From contig NZ_JACGFN010000001.1 of the NCBI RefSeq assembly GCF_016950255.1, positions 3,227,299 to 3,291,298 of the forward strand: a DNA stretch of 64,000 nucleotides, given 5' to 3'. The notes under the pieces were generated by a model. That model searched no databases and was not told the origin of the DNA. It worked only from the letters and a program-made list of their open reading frames with translations. The position numbers and the translations under genes were made by a program. Source of the DNA: Pectobacterium brasiliense. GTDB lineage: Bacteria; Pseudomonadota; Gammaproteobacteria; Enterobacterales; Enterobacteriaceae. Positions 1-9,494 of this stretch are shown here, piece by piece (the first letter of the stretch is position 1; each line of letters starts with the position of its first letter).

Positions 1-790
1 GCATGCCATTCATGGCGGCCAGCACGCTACGGTCATCACCGGGACGTAGGTTGACGGCTACCGCCAGATTTCCCTGCGCAACCGTCTGAGCGATCTGTGC
101 GGCGTAAGCCACTTCGCCACCCAACAAACCTTTGATAGTACGAGTAATCAGGACGGAAACCAGAATGCCAACGAGAACCGCAATCGCTGCATAGAAGATC
201 AGGGTGTTACCATCTGAGCGTGCTTCCTGCATGGCGCTTGCCGTCATTTCCAGCGTCCGCTTTTTCTGTAATTCTGCCATGCTGTCTAGCGCGGCGAAAA
301 CGGGGGCCTGCGTAACCTGCATTTCATTGACCATCAGCTGCACGGCTTGTGCTCTCTCTTCGGCACTTTCCGACAGGCCGAGCTCAACAGCTTTATTTAC
401 GGCTTCCCGGTAAGCCGGCCGCGCCTGTGTCAGGCTCTCCAGCGAGTCGCGGGCTTCTGGTTCAGACAGGTGTTCATACAGCTTGGTCAGGGTTTCCGTA
501 TTGCGGGCAATTTGCTGATCGATCAGGCGCTTTTCTTCCTGAATACGGTCCCTGTCATCAGTCAGGCCAATGTTACGTACTGAACGTGCTACGGCATCAA
601 AGCCGCTCTTGGCGTCTTGTATCAGGATGAGACCGGTCAGGTTTTTTTCTGACAGCGATTCAATATCTTCACCCAGATCAACCAGATGCATGCGCCCCAG
701 AACGGCGACCATCAGACCGATGATGATGACAGAGGCGAACCCCGTACCCAACATCGTACCGAGTTTCATGTTTTTCAGCAGATTCAGCAT
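1..790 (-). CDS. Methyl-accepting chemotaxis protein, C-terminus cut by window edge
   Basis: Transmembrane chemoreceptor; only the first 263 or so residues lie in the window and the signalling domain runs off the left edge. The start is the ATG at 790 ([15 protein letters not shown]). A first membrane segment follows at about residues 11-32, then a helical periplasmic sensor of the four-helix-bundle type, a second membrane segment near residues 193-213 and the beginning of a HAMP domain (LLGGEVAYAAQIAQTVAQGN). The N-terminus is nearly the same as that of the complete receptor at 1138-2796, while the sensor helices differ, so the two are tandem paralogues. Ligand unknown. Family assignment is secure. 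Confidence 0.93.
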   Translation of the reverse strand, partial: MLNLLKNMKLGTMLGTGFASVIIIGLMVAVLGRMHLVDLGEDIESLSEKNLTGLILIQDAKSGFDAVARSVRNIGLTDDRDRIQEEKRLIDQQIARNTETLTKLYEHLSEPEARDSLESLTQARPAYREAVNKAVELGLSESAEERAQAVQLMVNEMQVTQAPVFAALDSMAELQKKRTLEMTASAMQEARSDGNTLIFYAAIAVLVGILVSVLITRTIKGLLGGEVAYAAQIAQTVAQGNLAVAVNLRPGDDRSVLAAMNGM

Positions 791-835
791 ATTCCTCAAA
801 TCCTTTTTTCTTTATTGGCAATACGTTGTTTGAAG

Positions 836-851
836 TAGATCGGTCGATCTA
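836..851. promoter_or_regulatory. Perfect palindrome upstream of the first chemoreceptor gene
   Basis: TAGATCG-GT-CGATCTA, two 7-base arms around two bases, lies 46 bases before the receptor start at 790. It could be an operator or part of a promoter. I do not recognise a regulator for it and no clear sigma-28 element is visible beside it. Confidence 0.25.
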
Positions 852-1087
852 TTTCTATGGTGGTAGCGGAATTCAGATTGCTAGAGAGGTCCGCAGCGGG
901 CAGAGATATTATTTAGTTAACTATTGTATAAGATTTTTTGTTTCAGCCAGTTAGAAAACACCGTGGTAAATGCGTGGTATTTGTTGGCATTAAAGGGAAT
1001 AACACTGAAAGGCATCAATATACGGAAGAAGGATAGTGGGCTAATTTTTCAGTTTACTTTAACAGTTACCATGAGAAACCTATTTCG

Positions 1088-1118
1088 CTTTTCCCGCACC
1101 ATTGTGATGCGGGAAAAG
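1088..1118 (-). terminator. Stem-loop after the second chemoreceptor gene
   Basis: An 11-base perfect stem (CTTTTCCCGCA / TGCGGGAAAAG) with a 9-base loop sits 20 bases past the stop codon at 1138. It lacks a T-run on the minus strand, so it may be a 3'-end stabilising hairpin or a weak terminator. Confidence 0.4.
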
Positions 1119-1137
1119 GCTTCATCCATAACGGTGA

Positions 1138-2796
1138 TTAAAACGATTCCCAATCCTGAGAATTATTTTTTACGCTGGGTTTGGCCGCCAGCGTCAACGC
1201 CTGTGGCGCTCGAGGTGCGGCTTGTCGAACCGCTTGTGCCGGAGTGTTAGCCAGACGGAAAACACTCATCAGTTCGACCAGACGGCGCGCTTGCTCGCTC
1301 AGGCTATCGGCTGCTGTCGCCGATTCTTCAACGAGCGCCGCATTCTGCTGTGTCACCTCATCTAACTGATTTACAGCGTCATTAACCTGAGAAATGCCCT
1401 GCGACTGTTCTCGGGTCGTCACACCGATCTCACTGAGTAATTCTGCGACACGGCGCACTTGTTCAACGATTTCGCTCATCGTTGTACCTGCTTCGTTGAC
1501 AAGCAGTGAGCCCGTTTCGACTTTCTCTACGCTTTCTTCGATCAGCTCTTTGATCTCTTTCGCCGCGGAAGCGGAACGCTGCGCCAGTGAACGGACTTCC
1601 CCCGCTACAACGGCAAAGCCTCGTCCCTGTTCTCCTGCTCGCGCGGCTTCTACCGCAGCATTGAGTGCCAGAATGTTGGTCTGGAAGGCAATGCCGTCGA
1701 TAACGCCGATAATATCGCCGATTTTATGTGAGCTGGAAGTGATGTCTTGCATCGTGGTGACGACATTATTGACGACATCACCGCCTTTACTTGCTGTGAC
1801 GCTTGCCGACTGTGCCAGCTCGGACGCCATATTTACCGTATCTGTGTTTTGTTTGATCGTGGTATTCATCTGTTCCATCGACGCGGCTGTCTGTTGTAGA
1901 TTCGACGCTTGTTCTTCCGTGCGTTGGCTCAGATCGGTATTGCCGCTTGAGATTTGGGTAGCGCCGGTCGCGATGGATTCGCTGCTTTGTCGCACCTGAT
2001 CGACAGTCTGGCTGAGGCTATCGCGCATGAGCGCCATCGCAGCCAGTACGCTGCGGTTATCTCCGGGAACCAAAACGATGTCTAACGCCAGATTACCTTG
2101 TGCGACCTGTTGTGCAATTTCAACGGCATAGGCGGGTTCACCGCCCAGCTGATTCTTGATGCGGCGTGTAATCATCCAGGCAATCAGCGCCCCCAAAAGT
2201 GCTGCCAATCCGGCAATAATCAACATCAGCGTGCCAGAATTGCTTGCCTGGCGATCCGATGTGTCTGCTGTTTCTACGGTTAAGTTTTTCTGAACGGCGA
2301 TCATGTCGTCGAGTGCTTTAAATACTGCGCCCTGCGTGTCGCGCATTTCGGTAAATATCACTTTGCGCGCTTCTTCAGTTTGTCCCGAAAGACCCAAGGT
2401 AATGGCTTTATTCAGCGCTTCACGATAGGGAGGGCTGAGCGCCATCAAATTCTGAATGCGTTCACGCGCTTCGGGAGAAATGGCACGAGTGTGTAATGCT
2501 TCCAGCATTTTCAGGTTCTGCTGTAGCAATCCTTCGATGCGCTGGTGCTCTTGTTCCATCTCCTGACGGTTATCCATTAGCGCAATGTTGCGTACTGAAC
2601 GCGAGACCGTATTGACGTTGTCTTTGACATCCTGCATTTGCAGCAGATTGGTGATACGAACTTGTGACAACAATTGGATGTTGCTGCCGAGCTCAGCCAA
2701 CTGCATACGGCCAAATAGCGCCACAAGGCAGCCAATAATAATGACAAAGGTGAAACCCGTGCCGAGCATCGTTCCCAATTTCATATTTTTTAACAT
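1138..2796 (-). CDS. Methyl-accepting chemotaxis protein
   Basis: Complete 552-residue chemoreceptor that controls CheA kinase activity from the inner membrane. In order it shows a first membrane segment (about 10-30), a helical four-helix-bundle periplasmic domain, a second membrane segment (about 190-212), HAMP ([17 protein letters not shown]), methylation helices, and the conserved hairpin tip ([20 protein letters not shown], then SLAQRSA). It ends in DWESF, which matches the xWxxF tail that binds CheR and CheB, so it should act as a high-abundance, Tsr/Tar-like receptor. It is a paralogue of the gene at 1-790, separated by 347 bases that hold a stem-loop and the neighbour's upstream region. 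The ligand cannot be predicted. Confidence 0.95.
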   Translation of the reverse strand: MLKNMKLGTMLGTGFTFVIIIGCLVALFGRMQLAELGSNIQLLSQVRITNLLQMQDVKDNVNTVSRSVRNIALMDNRQEMEQEHQRIEGLLQQNLKMLEALHTRAISPEARERIQNLMALSPPYREALNKAITLGLSGQTEEARKVIFTEMRDTQGAVFKALDDMIAVQKNLTVETADTSDRQASNSGTLMLIIAGLAALLGALIAWMITRRIKNQLGGEPAYAVEIAQQVAQGNLALDIVLVPGDNRSVLAAMALMRDSLSQTVDQVRQSSESIATGATQISSGNTDLSQRTEEQASNLQQTAASMEQMNTTIKQNTDTVNMASELAQSASVTASKGGDVVNNVVTTMQDITSSSHKIGDIIGVIDGIAFQTNILALNAAVEAARAGEQGRGFAVVAGEVRSLAQRSASAAKEIKELIEESVEKVETGSLLVNEAGTTMSEIVEQVRRVAELLSEIGVTTREQSQGISQVNDAVNQLDEVTQQNAALVEESATAADSLSEQARRLVELMSVFRLANTPAQAVRQAAPRAPQALTLAAKPSVKNNSQDWESF

Positions 2797-3031
2797 ATTT
2801 ATCGTATTCCTTGGTGGTGATCATGTTTACAGATAGCAATCTATTTTCTTTTTCTACGAAAGCGCGTTGTAAAAATGTTTTAAGGGTAGACCGAAAGAAG
2901 CAATCTTTGGGTTATATCTCTGACTTATTCTTCTGGCTGAGCATTTGGTGTGCGAATGCAGAGGATGATCTATCACTATAAGGAGATGAAAAAAAATACG
3001 AGGGCTTGGATAGAAGGATAAAATGCCTTTT

Positions 3032-3103
3032 AATCACCAAATTGATAGTTTTTATTTATTGTGTTGGTAAATTTTATTGAGAAATGCTATCAATTTGGTG
3101 ATT
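3032..3103. repeat. Perfect 17-base inverted repeat with 38-base AT-rich centre
   Basis: AATCACCAAATTGATAG at 3032-3048 is repeated as its exact reverse complement at 3087-3103. The centre is AT-rich and has no coding capacity. The element lies between the permease gene (ending at 3173) and the start of the chemoreceptor at 2796. It could be a tiny non-autonomous element, a pair of operator half-sites or a long hairpin. Confidence 0.6.
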
Positions 3104-3137
3104 TGTCGGCGGATTATTTTTATACACCCTAGGAGTA

Positions 3138-3165
3138 ACCGCCAGCTCACAGGTGTGCTGGCGGT
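3138..3165 (-). terminator. Stem-loop at the end of the threonate operon
   Basis: ACCGCCAGC / GCTGGCGGT form a 9-base perfect stem with a 10-base loop, 8 bases past the permease stop. No T-run follows on the minus strand, so it may be a factor-dependent terminator or an RNA-stabilising hairpin. Confidence 0.45.
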
Positions 3166-3172
3166 GTGATGC

Positions 3173-4531
3173 TTACATGACTAACCACAGTGCCCAGGTG
3201 AAGAGGAACCCGGCCAGCCCGAGGATCGTCGTCAGCACCGTCCAGGTGCGCAGGCCGTCGGCGACGGACAGCCCCAGATATTTGGTGACAATCCAGAAGC
3301 CGGAGTCATTGACGTGCGACAGGCCCAGCCCACCAAAGCAGGCAGAGAGCGTCACCAGCACCAGCTGCATCTGGTTCAGACCGCTGACAGCTTCACTCAG
3401 CAGGCCGCAGGTGGTGAGAATGGCGACGGTAGCCGAACCTTGCGAGGCACGCAGCGCCAGCGACAGAATAAATGCGGCAGGCACCAGCGGCAGGTGAATG
3501 CTGGTCAGCGTATCCGCCAGCGCTTTACCGATGCCCGATTCGACCAGTACTTTACCGAACACACCACCGGCACCGGTCACCATAATGACCATTGCGGCGG
3601 CAGGCATGGCATCGCCCATCACGCCGCTGGCTTTCTCCAGCGACCAACCGCGACGCAGGGCAATCAGCCAGAACGCTAATCCCAGTGCAATCAGCAGCGC
3701 TACGGCGGGAGACCCGACCAGGGACATCACGTTACGCACCGGGTGTCCGGCAGGCAGAATGGTGGCAGACACGGTGCCGAGCATAATGATGGCGATAGGA
3801 ATCGCGATCAGCGCGGCAATCAGCCCAGCCGAAGGGGCGGATACGGGAGCCGTGTTCGGCGTCGAATCTTCCGGCTTTGCCATCTGTAATTGTTCTAACA
3901 CTTCAACGGAAAGCGCGTACTTGCGGCGGTTCATGGCTTTGGCCGCCCAGTAGCTGATGATGCCGACAGGAATCGACACCAGCAGGCCGATGATGGTCAG
4001 CCAGCCGATATCTGCATTCAACAGACCTGCAGCGGCAACCGGGCCGGGGTGGGGCGGCAGCGCGACGTGCACGGTCAGCATCACACCCGCGACGGGCAAG
4101 CCGAATTTAATCGGGGAAACTTTAGCGACTTTCGCAAAGCCGTAAATAATCGGAGCAAGGATAATAAAGCCGACATCGAAAAAGACCGGAATACCCAGAA
4201 TAAACGCGGCGATGGTTAATGCCGCCACCATTAATCCCGGTCCCATTAATTGAGCGAAGCGGTGTGCTAAGGATTCCGCGCCGCCGGACACTTCGATCAT
4301 TCTACCCAGCATGGCGCCGAGGCCGATAATAATCGCCACCGAACCGAGAATACCGCCCATGCCGGAGGTAATCACCTTCATCACTTCAGCCGTAGGAATA
4401 CCGGTTGCCAATGCAACGAGTAAACTGACAACCAGTAGGGCGACAAAGGGCTGAATTTTAAATTTAATGACCATCAGCAGCAGGAGTAATACCCCGGCGA
4501 TAGCGATGCAGAGTAAGAGCGAGGTGGCCAT
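3173..4531 (-). CDS. GntP-family permease, probably for four-carbon acid sugars
   Basis: Inner-membrane carrier of 452 residues, the usual size for GntP/GntT-type gluconate:H+ symporters, with about 12-14 hydrophobic segments and the family motif region GIPVFFDVGFIILAPI. It is the last gene of the ltnD-otnK-otnC-otnI group, separated from otnI by 185 bases with a strong hairpin. The same arrangement occurs in E. coli ygbN next to ygbJKLM. From that context the substrate is probably L-threonate, D-threonate or D-erythronate rather than gluconate; this is inference. The start is the ATG at 4531 (MATSLLLCIAIAGVLL). Confidence 0.9.
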   Translation of the reverse strand: MATSLLLCIAIAGVLLLLLMVIKFKIQPFVALLVVSLLVALATGIPTAEVMKVITSGMGGILGSVAIIIGLGAMLGRMIEVSGGAESLAHRFAQLMGPGLMVAALTIAAFILGIPVFFDVGFIILAPIIYGFAKVAKVSPIKFGLPVAGVMLTVHVALPPHPGPVAAAGLLNADIGWLTIIGLLVSIPVGIISYWAAKAMNRRKYALSVEVLEQLQMAKPEDSTPNTAPVSAPSAGLIAALIAIPIAIIMLGTVSATILPAGHPVRNVMSLVGSPAVALLIALGLAFWLIALRRGWSLEKASGVMGDAMPAAAMVIMVTGAGGVFGKVLVESGIGKALADTLTSIHLPLVPAAFILSLALRASQGSATVAILTTCGLLSEAVSGLNQMQLVLVTLSACFGGLGLSHVNDSGFWIVTKYLGLSVADGLRTWTVLTTILGLAGFLFTWALWLVM

Positions 4532-4615
4532 GTTCTTATCCTCATTGACCCATTTTGCAATTCAGAGGCTGAAAAGGTAGTGGGTTATTGTTTTATTTGA
4601 ATAAAGGGATGCCTC

Positions 4616-4640
4616 GACTCCTGTAATACATACAGGAGTC
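4616..4640. other. Hairpin between otnI and the permease gene
   Basis: GACTCCTGTA / TACAGGAGTC form a perfect 10-base stem with a 5-base loop in the 185-base gap between otnI and the permease. In the direction of the operon no T-run follows, so it is more likely an RNA-processing or stability element that sets the relative permease level than a full terminator. Confidence 0.45.
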
Positions 4641-4716
4641 TGACCTATTCTTTTTTATTTATTCGCGTCTAACGACGATGTCTCTGGTGTTGACATTATT
4701 ATCCTGGATAAGGGAA

Positions 4717-5505
4717 TTAGTGTTTTTTCTCCAGCCAAGGTTTAGCCCATCCCAACCCGTCTTCCGTTTTACCGCGTGGGTTATATTCACAGCCAACCCA
4801 GCCGGAATAATTCACGCGATCCAATTCGGCAAAGATGAACGGATAATTAATTTCCCCTTCATCGGGTTCATGCCGTGCAGGAACCGAAGCAATTTGAATA
4901 TGTCCGATACGGCCAGCCAAATCGTGAATAATTTGCGTCAGGTTGCCATCGACAATCTGCGCGTGGAAGAAATCCAGCTGGATATACACATTCGGTCGGT
5001 CGATCAGATTGGCTAATTCCAGCGCCTGATACTGACTGGCGAACAGGTAATTCGGTTTCACCTTCGCACTCAGCGCTTCAATCATGATATTGATGCCGTG
5101 TGGTGCAAATTTATCGGCGGCGTAGCGTAGGTTATCGATGAAGGTTTGCTGATAGGCAGCACGGTCTTCACCGGGCGGCACGACACCCCCCATCACCAGC
5201 ACCGAAGGGCAGTTGAGCGCCAGCGCATATTCCAGGGCGTTATCGATGTCCCGGCGGGCATCTTCAATGCGGTCGGGCAGCGCAGAAACACCCCATTCAC
5301 CTGCCGCAATATTGCCGGGCGCGGTATTGAACAACACCTGCTTCAGGCCATTTTCCCGTAGCTTTTCCGCCAGCAGCGGTGCCGGATATTCATAAGGAAA
5401 CAGGTACTCAACCGAGGTGAAACCCGCATCGGCAGCGGCTTTAAAACGGTCGAGAAACGGTACATCGGTAAACAGCATAGAAAGATTGGCAGCAAACTTA
5501 GGCAT
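4717..5505 (-). CDS. otnI: 2-oxo-tetronate isomerase
   Basis: A 262-residue xylose-isomerase-like TIM barrel of the hydroxypyruvate isomerase (Hyi/YgbM) type. It interconverts 2-oxo- and 3-oxo-tetronate so that erythronate-derived intermediates can enter the same route as threonate. Visible features are the N-terminus [20 protein letters not shown], a metal-site Glu in MIEALSAK, the QLDFFHAQI segment and the [17 protein letters not shown]-terminal strand. The start at 5505 has a GAGGAG ribosome site. It lies 32 bases after otnC in the operon. Family certain; the exact reaction follows from the otnK/otnC/ltnD neighbours. Confidence 0.92.
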   Translation of the reverse strand: MPKFAANLSMLFTDVPFLDRFKAAADAGFTSVEYLFPYEYPAPLLAEKLRENGLKQVLFNTAPGNIAAGEWGVSALPDRIEDARRDIDNALEYALALNCPSVLVMGGVVPPGEDRAAYQQTFIDNLRYAADKFAPHGINIMIEALSAKVKPNYLFASQYQALELANLIDRPNVYIQLDFFHAQIVDGNLTQIIHDLAGRIGHIQIASVPARHEPDEGEINYPFIFAELDRVNYSGWVGCEYNPRGKTEDGLGWAKPWLEKKH

Positions 5506-5537
5506 GGTTAACTCCTCGGTTCAGCAAAAATGTCTCA

Positions 5538-6194
5538 TCAAGAGAGCTCTGCAATATCGTCAGCGGTGAGGTAGCGAATTTTTCGATCGCCGAGAATAAA
5601 AATTAGCTTGGCGGTTTCTTCCAGCTCTTCCATGTTGTCCGCCGCCGCTCGCAGATCTTTACCAGTGACGACCGGGCCGTGGTTAGCCAATAAGAACGCC
5701 TTGTAGCGCGAAGCCAGCTTCGCCAGATCTTCACCGAGCCGGGCATCGCCGGGGCGGTAATAAGGAACGACAGGCACTTTACCGACGCGCATGACCACAT
5801 AAGGTGTGAACGGCTTGATGGCATCCTGCGTATCCAACCCTTCCAGACACGAGAGCGCTGTCAGGTAAGTGCTGTGCAGGTGGACAATCGCCTTACAGTC
5901 GGGATCGTTACGGTAAATAGACAGGTGAAAGCTGACCTCTTTCGACGGCTTATCCCCGGAGATCCACTCGCCGCTCAGGCTGACTTTGGACAGCCGCTCG
6001 GCATCCAGTTCGCCAAGGCAGGAGCCGGTCGGCGTTGCCAGCAGCGTGCCGTCATCCAGTAACAGTGAGAGATTGCCCGCGGAGCCAGTGGCATAGCCGC
6101 GCTGGAAAAATGACGCGCCCAGCTTGACCATTTCCGCGCGGGCGCGTTGTTCGCTGTTTAGCGCAGCTTCTGTGCTGTGGTGTTTTTCACTCAT
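5538..6194 (-). CDS. otnC: 3-oxo-tetronate 4-phosphate decarboxylase (class II aldolase family)
   Basis: A 218-residue class II aldolase/adducin-fold enzyme that decarboxylates 3-oxo-tetronate 4-phosphate to dihydroxyacetone phosphate. The zinc-binding pattern is present: Glu86 in KEVSFH, His105 and His107 in VHLHS, and His172 in ANHGPVV. The N-terminal GSAGNLS phosphate loop is also visible. Its start overlaps the otnK stop by four bases (ATGA), so the two are translationally coupled. Length and motifs match YgbL/OtnC. The product enters glycolysis through tpiA, which is also in this window. Confidence 0.93.
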   Translation of the reverse strand: MSEKHHSTEAALNSEQRARAEMVKLGASFFQRGYATGSAGNLSLLLDDGTLLATPTGSCLGELDAERLSKVSLSGEWISGDKPSKEVSFHLSIYRNDPDCKAIVHLHSTYLTALSCLEGLDTQDAIKPFTPYVVMRVGKVPVVPYYRPGDARLGEDLAKLASRYKAFLLANHGPVVTGKDLRAAADNMEELEETAKLIFILGDRKIRYLTADDIAELS

Positions 6195-7465
6195 GCGGCA
6201 AACTCCTTTTGGGCGCGTGCAAAGAAGTCTTCATCACCAAAATTGCCGGATTTCAACGCCAGCGAGAGCGGATGATTGGTGGAACGCACCCACGGCACGC
6301 CGGGAGAAATGGACGGCCCGATATGGAACGCGTGAATGCCCAGCGTTTGCACCACGATGCTGGAGGTTTCCCCGCCCGCGATGATGAAGCGCTGGAAGCC
6401 GTCCTGCTGAAGCTGGCGGGCGACGGCGGCAAACAGCTTCTCCACTGCCTGGCTGCTGGCTTCCGCCCCCCAGCGCTGCTGAATCTGCGCCAGTTCGTCG
6501 GGTGACGACGTGGCGTACAGCAGCGGAGCGAGTGCGTCCTCACGGTGTGCCTTCACCCAGTCGGTCAATTCCTGCACGTAGGCTTGCTGAGCGTCGTCGC
6601 TCTCTAGGCAGCGTGCGACGTCAATCGCGCGACCCGCCGCCTGTTTCAGGTAGTGAGCGACCTGCTTGTTGGTCATCACCGAACAGGAGCCGGATAGCAC
6701 AACGCCTGCGCCGGATTGTGGCTTGCCCGCCTCGGTGGCGGAGCCTGTCTGTGCTGCGGGCTCTGCCCACTGACGTGCCAGGCCAATCGCCAGGCCGGAA
6801 CCACCAGTGACCAGCTTCATATCGCGCAGCGCCTCGCCCTGCGTTAACAGGTGCTGTTCGTTCAACGTATCCAGCACCACATAGCGTATGCCTTGTTCTT
6901 TCAACTGCGTCAGCCGCTGCTTAACGGCCTCTGCACCCTGATCCATCACCGCATACGGCACCAGCCCGCATTGCCCCGCCGCCTGCTGTTCCATGACGCG
7001 CATCAGGTTGCTGTCCGTCATCGGCGTGACGGGATGGTGGCGCATCCCGGATTCAGACAGCAGCTGATCCATCACGAATAAATGACCCTGATAGACGGTT
7101 CTGCCGTTCACCGGCAGCGCCGGAGAAATGACGGTTTGCGTTTCGCCAAGCTGCTCTAACAGTGCATCGGTCACCGGACCGATGTTGCCTTTCGCGGTGC
7201 TGTCGAAGGTGGAGCAATATTTAAAGTAGAACTGCTGGCAGCCTTGCTGTTGCAGCCACGCCAGCGCCTTGAGTGAATCCGCCACGGCCTGTTCCGCCGG
7301 GCAGGAACGCGATTTTAGGCTTATCACCACGGCCTGCGTCTCGACCTTAAAATCGGACGGCGGTACGCCGTTGAGCTGCACGGTCGGCAGCCCGTTGTTC
7401 ACCAGAAAGCTGGCGATATCTGTGGCACCGGTAAAATCGTCGGCAATCACACCTAGCTTGATCAT
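6191..7465 (-). CDS. otnK: 3-oxo-tetronate kinase (former DUF1537)
   Basis: A 424-residue four-carbon acid-sugar kinase that phosphorylates 3-oxo-tetronate at position 4 with ATP. The N-terminal sugar-binding domain begins GVIADDFTGATDIASFL, and the C-terminal nucleotide-binding domain contains FIIAGGETSSIVVQTLGI and GPSISPGVPW, all typical of the DUF1537 family. It overlaps ltnD and otnC by four bases on each side, so the three are a tightly coupled unit. The residues around 240-260 (GSATEAGKPQSG) form a low-complexity linker between the two domains. Confidence 0.94.
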   Translation of the reverse strand: MIKLGVIADDFTGATDIASFLVNNGLPTVQLNGVPPSDFKVETQAVVISLKSRSCPAEQAVADSLKALAWLQQQGCQQFYFKYCSTFDSTAKGNIGPVTDALLEQLGETQTVISPALPVNGRTVYQGHLFVMDQLLSESGMRHHPVTPMTDSNLMRVMEQQAAGQCGLVPYAVMDQGAEAVKQRLTQLKEQGIRYVVLDTLNEQHLLTQGEALRDMKLVTGGSGLAIGLARQWAEPAAQTGSATEAGKPQSGAGVVLSGSCSVMTNKQVAHYLKQAAGRAIDVARCLESDDAQQAYVQELTDWVKAHREDALAPLLYATSSPDELAQIQQRWGAEASSQAVEKLFAAVARQLQQDGFQRFIIAGGETSSIVVQTLGIHAFHIGPSISPGVPWVRSTNHPLSLALKSGNFGDEDFFARAQKEFAA

Positions 7466-8376
7466 GGTGCCTCCTTCTTTTCCGGCAGCGTAATGCCGTT
7501 AAAAATCTTGATGACTGCGCTGTCGTCTTCTTTACCGAATCCGGCGTTACTGGCTGCGGTAAACATGTTGAACGCGGTGGAAGCCAGCGGCAGCGGGAAA
7601 TGGAGTGATTTGGCGGTGTCGGTAACCAGTCCCAGATCTTTCACGAAGATATCAACGGCGGATTTCGGCGTGTAGTCGCCGTCCACCACGTGGCGCATGC
7701 GGTTCTCAAACATCCAGGAATTCCCGGCGGCGTTGGTCACCACGTCGTACATGATATCCAGCGGAATATCGGCACGCGCGGCCAGCGCCATTGCTTCTGC
7801 GCCGGCGGCGATGTGTACGCCTGCCAGCAGCTGGTGGATAATTTTAACGGTCGCACCCAGCCCGATCTCTTCACCGATGCGGTAGACCTTGCCTGCGACG
7901 GCGTCGAGCACGGGTTTCAGTTTCTCAAAAGCCAGATCGGAGCCGGATGCCATCACCGTCATGTCGCCTGCGGCGGCTTTCACTGCACCGCCAGATACGG
8001 GTGCATCCAGCATGATGAGCTGATGCTCAGCCAGACGCTGTTCAATGTTTTTGGCATCCTGCGCGGAGATCGTGGAGGACACCATGACCACGGTGCCGGG
8101 CTTGAGTTTCGCTGCGACCTGCGGCTCACCGAACAGAATCCCGTTAACCTGCGCGGCGTTCACCACCAGCAGCACGACGGCATCCAGCTTGTCAGCGAAG
8201 GCATCAATGCGTGTCTCGGCCTGTGCTGCACCTGCCTGACGTAACCGCTCTAGTGCTTGCGGATTGATATCGACACCGTATGTCGTCAGGCCAGCGTTGA
8301 TGCAGGACGCCGCAGCGCCAAAGCCCATGGAACCCAGACCGATAACGGCGACAGCATAATCAGAAGTCTTTTTCAT
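7462..8376 (-). CDS. ltnD: L-threonate dehydrogenase
   Basis: A 304-residue enzyme of the beta-hydroxyacid dehydrogenase family that oxidises L-threonate to 2-oxo-tetronate with NAD+. The Rossmann motif GLGSMG is at residues 13-18, the substrate-binding DAPVSGGAVKAAAGDM segment lies mid-protein, and the catalytic lysine is in ATVKIIHQLL. It is the first gene of the operon, so it sets the promoter position; a good CRP site lies 74 bases upstream. The start ATG at 8376 gives MKKTSDYAVAVIGLG. The paralogous tartronate semialdehyde reductases are excluded mainly by the otnK/otnC/otnI context. Confidence 0.93.
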   Translation of the reverse strand: MKKTSDYAVAVIGLGSMGFGAAASCINAGLTTYGVDINPQALERLRQAGAAQAETRIDAFADKLDAVVLLVVNAAQVNGILFGEPQVAAKLKPGTVVMVSSTISAQDAKNIEQRLAEHQLIMLDAPVSGGAVKAAAGDMTVMASGSDLAFEKLKPVLDAVAGKVYRIGEEIGLGATVKIIHQLLAGVHIAAGAEAMALAARADIPLDIMYDVVTNAAGNSWMFENRMRHVVDGDYTPKSAVDIFVKDLGLVTDTAKSLHFPLPLASTAFNMFTAASNAGFGKEDDSAVIKIFNGITLPEKKEAP

Positions 8377-8449
8377 CGTGGTTGCCTTGTTAAAATTAGT
8401 GATTTTTTGTTCTCTGGTGTTAAATATAAGGACTATCAGAACAAATTGT

Positions 8450-8465
8450 GGTGATTTTTATCACA
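8450..8465. promoter_or_regulatory. Candidate CRP site of the threonate operon
   Basis: GGTGA-TTTTTA-TCACA matches the CRP consensus TGTGA-N6-TCACA at nine of ten positions. It is placed to activate ltnD on the minus strand, which fits catabolite control of a minor carbon source. Seen by eye; binding is inferred. Confidence 0.6.
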
Positions 8466-8607
8466 TAAATTAACATTGAAATTGTAATGATTCAGTGTAG
8501 TTGAACCACACCGGGAAGGTGATTCCCATTATTATCTTTATATATCAGATGATTATTTCTATTTTAGCATTGGGTGATGGGAAAGGTTGTTATGTCTGGC
8601 GTGGTTT

Positions 8608-8637
8608 ATGACGTGAATTTATGATAATTATCGTCAT
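8608..8637. promoter_or_regulatory. Inverted repeat, candidate OtnR operator
   Basis: ATGACG and CGTCAT face each other across 18 bases that include the perfect palindrome GATAATTATC (8623-8632). The site lies in the divergent ltnD/regulator region, just before the DeoR-type gene, where an autoregulatory operator would be expected. The match to a specific consensus is unknown. Confidence 0.3.
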
Positions 8638-8714
8638 CAAACGGGGTGTTTCTCACAATATTTATCAGCCCCCCTATTTATCAGACCAGCACAATCAAAC
8701 AGGGAACGGACAGC

Positions 8715-9473
8715 GTGATTCCAGTAGAACGTCATCAACAGATTCTGGCGCTGATCGCCGAGCGCGGCGCGGTAAGCATTAACGAACTGACTGAACGGCT
8801 GGGCGTGTCGCACATGACGGTACGGCGCGATGTGCAAAAGCTGGAGCAGGATGGCCTCCTGCTGAGCGTTTCCGGCGGCGTGCGTTCGCCTGAACGGCTG
8901 GCTATTGAGCCGTCGCATCAGGATAAATCGGTAATGTTCAGCCAGCAGAAAGAGGCGATTGGTAAACTGGCGGCGCAGCATATCCCGTTCAATAGCTGCA
9001 TTTATCTGGATGCGGGCACTACCACGCTATCGCTGGCGCGCGAACTGGCCGAGCGCGACGATCTGCTGATTGTCACCAACGATTTTGTGATTGCCGCTTT
9101 TCTGATTGAGTCCAGCCAGTGCCGCATGATCCACACGGGCGGCACGCTGTGCCGGGAAAATCGCTCCTGCATTGGCGAAGCGGTGGCACAGGCGCTGCGC
9201 AACCTATTTATCGACATCGCCTTTATTTCCGCCTCTTCCTGGAGCCTGCGCGGGTTGTCCACGCCGAATGAAGACAAAGTGGTCGTGAAACGCGCAGCGG
9301 TGGAAGCCAGCAGCAAATGCGTACTGCTATGCGACACGTCAAAATACGGTCGCATTGCCACCCATCTCGCCACGCCGCTCAGCGTATTCGACAGCATCAT
9401 CACCGACGACGGCCTACCCGCCGCCGCCAAAGACGCGCTGGGCAAAATGGGGGTTGAGGTGCTGGTGGCGTGA
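8715..9473 (+). CDS. DeoR-family regulator of the threonate operon
   Basis: A 252-residue DeoR-type repressor. The winged helix-turn-helix is at about residues 5-57 (RHQQILALIAERG, INELTERLGVSHMTVRRDVQ). The sugar-phosphate sensor domain follows, with the typical DAGTTTLSLARELAERDDLLIVTND segment and the late CDTSKYGR motif. I place the start at the GTG at 8715, preceded by AGGGA at a good distance; an in-frame start upstream (8646) would add 23 residues without similarity to the family. It is divergent from ltnD, the same arrangement as E. coli ygbI, so it probably represses or activates that operon in response to a tetronate phosphate. Its 3' end is partly duplicated at 10405-10577. Confidence 0.9.
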   Translation: MIPVERHQQILALIAERGAVSINELTERLGVSHMTVRRDVQKLEQDGLLLSVSGGVRSPERLAIEPSHQDKSVMFSQQKEAIGKLAAQHIPFNSCIYLDAGTTTLSLARELAERDDLLIVTNDFVIAAFLIESSQCRMIHTGGTLCRENRSCIGEAVAQALRNLFIDIAFISASSWSLRGLSTPNEDKVVVKRAAVEASSKCVLLCDTSKYGRIATHLATPLSVFDSIITDDGLPAAAKDALGKMGVEVLVA

Positions 9474-9494
9474 GGGGGGGTTATGTCTGTTTGT

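Noticed and set aside
4616..4640. Hairpin after otnI considered as an operon terminator
   Set aside because: The T-rich sequence lies on the wrong side for the minus-strand operon, so it cannot be a standard Rho-independent terminator for it.
8646..8714. Longer start of the DeoR-type regulator
   Set aside because: The 23 extra residues have no family similarity, and the GTG at 8715 has a proper ribosome site.
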